A stretch of DNA of 29,347 nt, from positions 1 to 29,347 of the forward strand of contig CAJONH010000035.1 of the NCBI GenBank assembly GCA_905235825.1. The letters are read 5' to 3'. The notes below the pieces were generated by a model that saw only the letters and a list, made by a program, of their open reading frames with translations, did not search any database and was not told the DNA's origin. The translations under genes were made by a program, and so were the position numbers. This document shows, one piece after another, positions 23,821 through 29,347 of the stretch. The DNA comes from Candidatus Gastranaerophilales bacterium (lineage in GTDB: Bacteria; Cyanobacteriota; Vampirovibrionia; Gastranaerophilales; Gastranaerophilaceae). The first letter of the stretch is position 1. Each line of letters begins with the position of its first letter.

Positions 23821-25646
23821 TACTCCTTATAATCCCATATAGTAACATTATCAAGTGCTATCGGAATTGGTTTAAAATCAGTTTTATTCTTAAAATAATA
23901 TTCCGACGAAACATATTGCACCGGTATAGCTTTATCCTGAAACTTTGCAACAAACGACCAGTCATATATATTGAATATATTTATTGTATTATTATGTTTT
24001 TTTATTGAATTAAAAAATGAATTCACATAATTTTTATAATTTATGCTTTCTTTTATAACGAAATAAGTTTGTATTAAAGAATTAGATAACATTAATATCA
24101 AAAGGCAATAAATCAAAATTCTCTCATATATTGTTTTATTGGCTTTCATGCATAGCAAAATGCAAATAAAAACAGGTATCAGCCAAAAATATGGAACATA
24201 TCTTGCCCACCAGCCGTATGGATTAATCAATAAAAGCGATGTTAAAATTGTAAATACTAAAATATTCAGCTCATTTTCAGCATTTTTTTCATATTTAATA
24301 AACATAAGAAATACAAATGCCAGCAAAAGAATGCCGCTCCATAAAATTCCAAATCCACAGAATCTGTTATCTGTGCATTGTAAGTATTGAAGTTCGCTTT
24401 TATGAATTGAAAAAGGCAATTTTAGTTCAAATTTAGCAGACTCTTTATTCTGATTTTTGACTTTTGAAAAAGTGGAAATAAATAAATTTCTAAACCTGTT
24501 ATGACCGAGGAATGCATCAGGTGTTGTACTTGTCATAAAATCCACTTTGTAATTACCTGCAAGAGGATGAAACGGATGTCTGTTATGGCTGATATTTGTA
24601 AAATAAGGATTTATACCGGAAATTAAAGCTAAAACTGCGGTAATAAAAACAGCCTGTAATAAGTTAATTATTTTTTTACGGTCTTTTTTTGTGCAAAGAT
24701 AAATTAAATATACAAAATATGTTGTAAGTACACATAAAATACCACCTAATTTTACATTAAACAGACAGACAGAACTCATTATAAGCATTAAAATTGGGAT
24801 ACACGGCCTTTTAGTTTGAGTTTCAATATCGATAATTGAAAACAACATAATTGCAAAATATATGTAAACGTAGCCATCTGAATAAAAAGTAGTAAATTGT
24901 GTTATGAAAACAGGATTTAGCGTTATAACAAAAGACAATAAAAACTTATAAACTAAACTTATGTTATGGAAATAAATTTTATTTAATATAAAAAAGGAAT
25001 AACAAAATAAAATAATGGCAGATAATAATGCAGTCATTTTTGCCGCTTCAATATTTTTAAAAATAAGATATATGTTTGCTTGAATAATTTCAACAAATTT
25101 AGGATAATTATCAACGCAAATAAGATGTCTTGGATATGAATTATACAAATTTAAGCAAAAGCTGTAAATATCATCATAAACAGGATTCCAACCCTTGCTT
25201 AAAATTACGACACCTGCCTGATGATATGTTCTGCCATCCCAGGATGAATCAAAGAAAAAACTTCCTAAGCAGAAAGCAGAGAATATAAACAGTATGTATA
25301 AAACAACAGCGGTTAAAATATCTAATCTGGTTTCGCACTCTGCCGCCGTGTCAACCCCGCCGGCAAAGTGCTCACTTTTTAAAGTAACCACTCCAAAATT
25401 TCGTTCACACCTCATTTCATTCGGCTTATCACGAAATTTTCTCGGGCAATATTTTTTACTTATATTTTTGAAATAAAAAAACAATGAAATAATACCCGCA
25501 AAAAAGCTAAAAAGTGCATAAAAAACAGAAATACTTTTGTGAAAAACAAAACCGCAGAAAGATAACAAAAAAAGCATAAACAGAAAGATTAAAAGTGAAA
25601 AAGATAACCCTCCGAATAAACAGTATTTTTGATTATCTGTATACAT
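23820..25646 (-). CDS. GT-C-like polytopic membrane glycosyltransferase carrying an in-frame repeat insertion
   Basis: The 608-residue protein has about a dozen hydrophobic helices and a short C-terminal soluble part (from about 545). After the third helix lies SSWDGRTYHQAG; an Asp in the first large loop is typical of GT-C enzymes, which transfer sugars from polyprenyl-phosphate donors outside the cytoplasmic membrane. Coupling to the DPPR-synthase-like gene suggests a lipid-linked pentose donor. Residues about 66-110, between helices 2 (about 38-59) and 3 (about 111-130), are encoded by the 131-bp repeat and are hydrophilic and unlike the rest. GGAGG lies 12 nt before the start. The acceptor glycan is unknown. 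The protein reads as intact, but I cannot tell whether the insertion harms activity. Confidence 0.83.
   Translation of the reverse strand: MYTDNQKYCLFGGLSFSLLIFLFMLFLLSFCGFVFHKSISVFYALFSFFAGIISLFFYFKNISKKYCPRKFRDKPNEMRCERNFGVVTLKSEHFAGGVDTAAECETRLDILTAVVLYILFIFSAFCLGSFFFDSSWDGRTYHQAGVVILSKGWNPVYDDIYSFCLNLYNSYPRHLICVDNYPKFVEIIQANIYLIFKNIEAAKMTALLSAIILFCYSFFILNKIYFHNISLVYKFLLSFVITLNPVFITQFTTFYSDGYVYIYFAIMLFSIIDIETQTKRPCIPILMLIMSSVCLFNVKLGGILCVLTTYFVYLIYLCTKKDRKKIINLLQAVFITAVLALISGINPYFTNISHNRHPFHPLAGNYKVDFMTSTTPDAFLGHNRFRNLFISTFSKVKNQNKESAKFELKLPFSIHKSELQYLQCTDNRFCGFGILWSGILLLAFVFLMFIKYEKNAENELNILVFTILTSLLLINPYGWWARYVPYFWLIPVFICILLCMKANKTIYERILIYCLLILMLSNSLIQTYFVIKESINYKNYVNSFFNSIKKHNNTINIFNIYDWSFVAKFQDKAIPVQYVSSEYYFKNKTDFKPIPIALDNVTIWDYKE
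25319..25449. repeat. 131-bp dispersed element, copy B (in frame inside the glycosyltransferase gene)
   Basis: The same element as 21780-21910, 128 of 131 positions identical. It is read through on the minus strand without a stop as about 44 residues, including KPNEMRCERNFGVV and HFAGGVDTAAECETR. Of the three differences from copy A in that frame, one is silent, one is Ile/Thr and one is Lys/Glu. The flanking gene sequence is AT-rich and codes for membrane helices, so the borders are sharp. Both copies also have AGCGGTT five bases before their left end, which could be chance, part of the element or a target preference. Confidence 0.95.
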
Positions 25647-25674
25647 TTATTTCATATCCTCCAAAACACAAATA

Positions 25675-25703
25675 AATATATCATATAAATCAGTGCTTGT
25701 TAA
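25675..25703 (-). promoter_or_regulatory. Promoter of the glycosyltransferase-UbiA operon
   Basis: On the minus strand TTAACA (25703-25698), 17 nt, then TATATT (25680-25675); the start codon is at 25646. I found no equally good promoter for the divergent fba gene in the same spacer. Confidence 0.6.
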
Positions 25704-25827
25704 GAATACATACTGCATTACCGTTATAAACCATAAAAATTATAAAATAAAAAATTTCTGTTTGTTTAATTTTTTTTTTGTTTGATGTAAATTAATGATG
25801 TTCAGTAAAAACAAGAGGAGATTACTA

Positions 25828-26787
25828 ATGAGCGAAAGAAAATTAGTAGGAACAAATGAAATGTTCAAGAAGGCACTTGCAGGCGGATATGCTATCGGTG
25901 CATACAATGTTAACAATATGGAAATATTGCAGGGTATAGCAGAAGCAGCGGAAGAAACGCAATCACCTATTATTCTTCAAGTATCAGCAGGTGCAAGAAA
26001 ATATGCAAATCAGACTTATTTAATTAAATTGGTTGAAGCTGCACTTGCAACAACAACAGTACCTATAGCATTACACTTAGACCACGGTGCTGATTTTGAA
26101 ATATGTAAGGCTTGTATTGACGGTGGTTTTTCATCAGTAATGATAGACGGTTCAAGATTCCCGTTTGAAGAAAATGTAAGAGTTACAAAGCAAGTTGTTG
26201 AATACGCTCATGAAAGAGGAGTTTCAGTTGAAGCCGAACTTGGTAAACTGGCAGGTGTTGAAGATGACGTAAAAGTTTCCGACAAAGATGCTAAATATAC
26301 AAATGTTAAAGAAGCTGTAGAATTTGTAAAACAAACAGGTTGTGATTCTCTTGCTATTGCAATCGGAACTTCACACGGTGCATACAAATTTAAAGGGGAA
26401 GCAAAATTAGACTTTGAAAGATTAAAAGAAATTAAAGATGCACTTAAAGAAGCAGGTTTCGGAGATTATCCGATAGTTCTTCACGGTTCATCATCAGTAC
26501 CGAAAGAATTTGTTGAAAAATGCAATAAATTTGGCGGTAACTTACCTGATGCACAAGGTGTTCCCGAAGATATGCTGAATTACGCATCAAAACACGGTGT
26601 AGCAAAAATAAATATTGATACTGATTTAAGATTGGCTATGACATCAACAATCCGTGAATTTTTCATTGAACATCCCGAAAAATTTGACCCCCGTGAATAT
26701 ATGGGACCCGGCAGAACAGCCGTAAAAGAAATGGTAATGCATAAAATGAGAGATGTATTAGGCACAGCAGGTCATGCTAAAGACTAA
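25828..26787 (+). CDS. fba: Class II fructose-bisphosphate aldolase
   Basis: The start ATG 25828 has a GAGGAG site 7 nt upstream; an ATG at 25795 would place that site inside the gene. The 319-residue enzyme cleaves fructose 1,6-bisphosphate to dihydroxyacetone phosphate and glyceraldehyde 3-phosphate. HLDHG holds the catalytic Asp85 and zinc ligand His86. Further zinc ligands are His183 in GTSHGAYK and His219 in VLHGSS. EAELGKLAG and the phosphate-binding KINIDTDLR are typical of the class. It lies divergently from the envelope operon, and a strong terminator separates it from glyS. Confidence 0.97.
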   Translation: MSERKLVGTNEMFKKALAGGYAIGAYNVNNMEILQGIAEAAEETQSPIILQVSAGARKYANQTYLIKLVEAALATTTVPIALHLDHGADFEICKACIDGGFSSVMIDGSRFPFEENVRVTKQVVEYAHERGVSVEAELGKLAGVEDDVKVSDKDAKYTNVKEAVEFVKQTGCDSLAIAIGTSHGAYKFKGEAKLDFERLKEIKDALKEAGFGDYPIVLHGSSSVPKEFVEKCNKFGGNLPDAQGVPEDMLNYASKHGVAKINIDTDLRLAMTSTIREFFIEHPEKFDPREYMGPGRTAVKEMVMHKMRDVLGTAGHAKD

Positions 26788-26802
26788 TTATTTAAATATA
26801 TT

Positions 26803-26833
26803 AAGAGGCTGTATTCAATACAGCCTCTTTTTT
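26803..26833 (+). terminator. Terminator of fba
   Basis: AAGAGGCTGTATT pairs with AATACAGCCTCTT, followed by TTTTATT. Confidence 0.92.
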
Positions 26834-26847
26834 ATTGAATATTTTAT

Positions 26848-26875
26848 TTTACATAAAGTGTTTTTGAATTATAAT
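26848..26875 (+). promoter_or_regulatory. Promoter of glyS
   Basis: TTTACA (26848-26853), 16 nt, then a perfect TATAAT (26870-26875), 32 bp before the start codon. The leader is therefore very short, with no room for a T-box riboswitch. Confidence 0.7.
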
Positions 26876-26907
26876 ACTGGTTGAATATTTTGTTTGAGAG
26901 GATATAT

Positions 26908-28938
26908 ATGAATAAATATTTATTAGAAATCGGAACAGAAGAATTAGCATATAAATTTATACCTTCTGCCATGGAACAGCTAAAAACAGAATTTACAAAA
27001 ACACTGGAAGAAAATAAAATAAAATTTTCTGATATAAAAATATATGCAACCCCCAGACGTCTTGCCGTTTTGATTGAAGATATTTCCGAAAAACAAGATG
27101 ATGGGTCAAAAACAATAAAAGGACCAATAGCAGCAATAGCTTACGATGAAAGCGGAAACTTAACAAAGGCAGCTCTCGGTTTTGCAGCTAAAAACAATAT
27201 TCAAGTTGAAAATCTTTATAAACAAGATAATTATTTGTGGGCTAAAATCGAACAAAAAGGAAAATATACAAAAGAAATTATACAAAAAATTGTTCCTGAA
27301 ATAATACAAAAGCTAAAGGGAACACATTTTATGCGTTGGGCTGATTTGGATATAAAATTTCAACGTCCCGTAAGGTGGATTGTTTCATTATTTAATAATG
27401 AGATAGTTGAATTTGAATTTGCGGGTATAAAAGCATCAAATAAAACACGAGGTCATAGATTTTCGAGTCAAAGCGAAATAGTAATAGAAAATCCTGATGA
27501 ATATTTGCAAAAATTAGAAAAAGCAAATGTAATTGCAGATGCAGACAAAAGAAAAGAAACAATAGTAAAACTTGCAAAAGAAAAAGCAAAAGAAATCAAA
27601 GCAGAAATAGTTATTGATGAAGGACTTTTAGATGAAATAACATATATAACTGAATGGCCGATTCCGGTAATTTGTTCATTTAATGAAAAGTATCTGCAAA
27701 TACCGGAAAAAGTTGCAGTAACGGTAATGGCTGTTCACCAAAGATATTTTCCGCTATATAAAGACGGAAAATTATTGAATAAGTTTATAACAATAAGTAA
27801 TTATGTAGGCAGTACTTTTGATAATATACAAGCGGGTAATGAAAGAGTGGTTACTGCAAGACTGGAAGATGCAGTCTTTTTTGTGCAGGAGGATACCCAA
27901 AGACCATTAATTTCATATTTAGATGATTTAAAGGGGGTAACATTCCAAAAAGGGTTAGGTTCAATGTATGATAAAACACAGAGAATAGGTATTTTATCAA
28001 AACATCTGGCGAAAGAACTTGATGCATCATTCAATTCAATAGAGAGGACAGCTTTGTTATGTAAAGCAGATTTGGTAACAAAATTAGTTTTTGAATTTAC
28101 CGAATTGCAAGGATATATTGGCTGTGACTATGCATTAAGAAGCGGAGAAGCAAAGGAAGTAGCAAACGGAATAATGGAACACTATTTTCCGCTAAATGCA
28201 GATTCTCAAACTGCTTCAAGTATAGAAGGACAGATAGTTGGTATTGCAGATAAGATAGATACAATAACAGCAGTATTTGCAGACGGAAGAAAAGTATCAG
28301 GTTCACAAGACCCGTTAGGAGTAAGACGTGCTGCATTGGGTATTTTAAAAACAATAATACAAAACAATTTAAAAATTAATTTATCAGAATTAATAAAAAT
28401 CTCTATAGATAACATGCCTATAGAAATTAAAGACAAAAACAGCCTGAATAATACAATCAGAGAATTTCTTGTAAACAGACTAATCATTATGCTGTCAGAT
28501 GAATACAAACATGATATTTTAGAAGCAGCTGCAGAAAATAAAGATGTTTTGGCAAACCTGCAAGATTTTATGCAAAGACTGGACATTATAAGAAGCATAA
28601 CAGCAAAATCAAACTATTCACAATTCCACGAAGCAATTAACCGTATAATAAGAATAATAAAAAATGATAAAGAATTTTCAACTGTTGATGAATTAAAATT
28701 TGTAAACAGTCAAGAAAAAGATTTATATAATTCAGTGAAAAATATTTCGGAAAATGAAATAAATTATGAACAATTAACAGATAAATTATATAAAATAATA
28801 CCAGTTATAACCGAATTTTTTGATAAAGTTCTGGTAATGGATGAAAACGAAGCAATTAAAAATAATAGAATAAGTCTGTTAAATATAGTAAAAAAGAAAT
28901 TTGATAAAATAGCAGACTTTAGTAAAATTATTTTTTAA
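26908..28938 (+). CDS. glyS: Glycyl-tRNA synthetase beta subunit
   Basis: The start ATG 26908 follows GAGAGGA (26896-26902). The product begins MNKYLLEIGTEELAYKFIPSA, which is the family N-terminus; an upstream TTG at 26881 is rejected. The 676 residues match the normal size (about 690). Landmarks are ATPRRLAVLI, GPIAAIAYDESGN, FMRWADLDIKFQRPVRW, MAVHQRYFPLY, the HD-like segment around RSGEAKEVANGIMEHYFP, ADKIDTITAVFADG and SGSQDPLGVRRAALGI, then a helical tRNA-binding C-terminus. It works as an alpha2beta2 enzyme with GlyQ. glyQ is usually just upstream, but here the upstream gene is fba, so glyQ lies elsewhere. Confidence 0.97.
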   Translation: MNKYLLEIGTEELAYKFIPSAMEQLKTEFTKTLEENKIKFSDIKIYATPRRLAVLIEDISEKQDDGSKTIKGPIAAIAYDESGNLTKAALGFAAKNNIQVENLYKQDNYLWAKIEQKGKYTKEIIQKIVPEIIQKLKGTHFMRWADLDIKFQRPVRWIVSLFNNEIVEFEFAGIKASNKTRGHRFSSQSEIVIENPDEYLQKLEKANVIADADKRKETIVKLAKEKAKEIKAEIVIDEGLLDEITYITEWPIPVICSFNEKYLQIPEKVAVTVMAVHQRYFPLYKDGKLLNKFITISNYVGSTFDNIQAGNERVVTARLEDAVFFVQEDTQRPLISYLDDLKGVTFQKGLGSMYDKTQRIGILSKHLAKELDASFNSIERTALLCKADLVTKLVFEFTELQGYIGCDYALRSGEAKEVANGIMEHYFPLNADSQTASSIEGQIVGIADKIDTITAVFADGRKVSGSQDPLGVRRAALGILKTIIQNNLKINLSELIKISIDNMPIEIKDKNSLNNTIREFLVNRLIIMLSDEYKHDILEAAAENKDVLANLQDFMQRLDIIRSITAKSNYSQFHEAINRIIRIIKNDKEFSTVDELKFVNSQEKDLYNSVKNISENEINYEQLTDKLYKIIPVITEFFDKVLVMDENEAIKNNRISLLNIVKKKFDKIADFSKIIF

Positions 28939-28955
28939 ATAAAATAAAAAAACTG

Positions 28956-28984
28956 TTGACTTCAAAAAATGTTCTTGATACATT
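28956..28984 (+). promoter_or_regulatory. Promoter of tRNA-Lys
   Basis: TTGACT (28956-28961), 17 nt, then TACATT (28979-28984), 20 bp before the tRNA. Confidence 0.6.
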
Positions 28985-29003
28985 ATAAGAGAAGATAAGA
29001 CAA

Positions 29004-29076
29004 GCGTCTGTAGCTCAGTAGGTAGAGCACTCCCCTTTTAAGGGATAGGTCGCGCGTTCGAATCGCGCCAGACGCA
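29004..29076 (+). tRNA. tRNA-Lys (anticodon UUU)
   Basis: The acceptor stem GCGTCTG pairs with CAGACGC (7 bp). The D arm is GCTC/GAGC, the anticodon loop CTTTTAA, and the T arm GCGCG-TTCGAAT-CGCGC; the discriminator base is A. It is 73 nt long, and the CCA end is not encoded. The outermost anticodon-stem pair is C-U, a small irregularity; the rest pair well. Confidence 0.95.
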
Positions 29077-29090
29077 AAACTTTATACCTT

Positions 29091-29115
29091 GCGGGTTTTA
29101 ACCCGCTTTTATTTT
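29091..29115 (+). terminator. Terminator of tRNA-Lys
   Basis: GCGGGTT and AACCCGC form a tight stem with a 2-nt loop, followed by TTTTATTTT. Confidence 0.88.
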
Positions 29116-29347
29116 GTCTAATTGTAATTTATTGTTGATGGTAAATGTAATTTAACTGGTGTAATTTAATGTAATTTAACTGGACAACTGTTATTTTTCA
29201 CCCCATCTGCGAGTTTACGCTTCAAATGCGAATAGGGTGAAAACTGGCTGTGTGTTTGAAAAATAGCGGTCGGAAGTACTCCAAAATTCGCATTTGAAAA
29301 AGTCCGATTTGTGGAAATTGTGTCCGAAAATGTCCTGAGCTTGGACA
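29116..29347. repeat. Repeat-rich gene-free right edge after tRNA-Lys
   Basis: No supported gene was found. A 16-bp direct repeat AATGTAATTTAACTGG lies at 29144-29159 and 29168-29183. Perfect inverted pairs are TTTTCACCC (29195-29203) with GGGTGAAAA (29235-29243), and a 13-bp pair at 29221-29233 and 29286-29298. TGTCCGA/GTCCGA motifs recur up to the edge. A minus-strand frame is open from the edge to about 29165, but its composition is not convincing. The position after a tRNA fits an integration boundary or the control region of a gene beyond the edge. Confidence 0.5.

Noticed and set aside
25795..25827. Upstream ATG of fba
   Set aside because: GAGGAG at 25815-25820 would be inside the coding region; the aldolase family starts at MSERKLVG.
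29165..29347. Partial minus-strand gene entering from the right edge
   Set aside because: The frame is short, overlaps the perfect inverted repeats, shows no family motif, and has a composition like non-coding DNA.

Overview
The window is AT-rich, with short spacers, clear Shine-Dalgarno sites and U-tailed hairpin terminators, as in a bacterial chromosome. Its genes include a complete three-domain DNA polymerase I, ClpP, bL34, RNase P protein, a beta subunit of a heterotetrameric glycyl-tRNA synthetase, a class II aldolase, a CHASE2-GGDEF regulator, a UbiA-type phosphoribosyltransferase and a very large RTX-like protein. I infer an AT-rich bacterium with a Gram-negative-type envelope. A non-photosynthetic sister lineage of Cyanobacteria (Gastranaerophilales/Vampirovibrionia) is my best guess, from the overall gene style only and at low-to-moderate confidence.

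Layout. 1-8302 (minus): N-terminal 2767 codons of a giant modular protein with glycine/aspartate-rich calcium-binding repeats; its C-terminus lies off the left edge. 8303-9725: a REP-like palindrome array around an intact REP-associated tyrosine transposase (RAYT), i.e. a candidate REPtron. 9816-10256: a small protein made of four 27-residue Asp-loop repeats. 10320-13591 (minus): polA and a translationally coupled exported protein. 13685-16457 (plus): clpP, a tiny doubtful ORF and a CHASE2-GGDEF diguanylate cyclase. 16512-19025 (minus): proC, a radical SAM protein with an N-terminal SPASM-like cysteine region, and a HepT/MntA-type HEPN-nucleotidyltransferase pair with its own promoter. 19155-20344 (plus): rpmH, rnpA and a coiled-coil protein. 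20430-25646 (minus): pgi; a YtxH/DUF948/YtxH operon; and a GT-C-like membrane glycosyltransferase coupled to a decaprenyl-phosphate phosphoribosyltransferase-like UbiA protein. 25828-28938 (plus): fba and glyS. 29004-29076: tRNA-Lys(UUU), followed by a repeat-rich gene-free right edge.

The most unusual observation is a 131-bp GC-richer repeat present twice at about 98% identity. One copy (21780-21910) lies in the 3' untranslated region of the YtxH operon. The other (25319-25449) lies inside the glycosyltransferase gene, where it is read through in frame and adds about 44 residues to a loop between membrane segments. This behaviour recalls the Rickettsia palindromic elements, which also insert in frame into genes. 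Other points of interest are the RAYT/REP array with a GTAG guide tetranucleotide, the RX4HXY motif of the HEPN protein, the RTX super-repeats, and the envelope-sugar gene pair.
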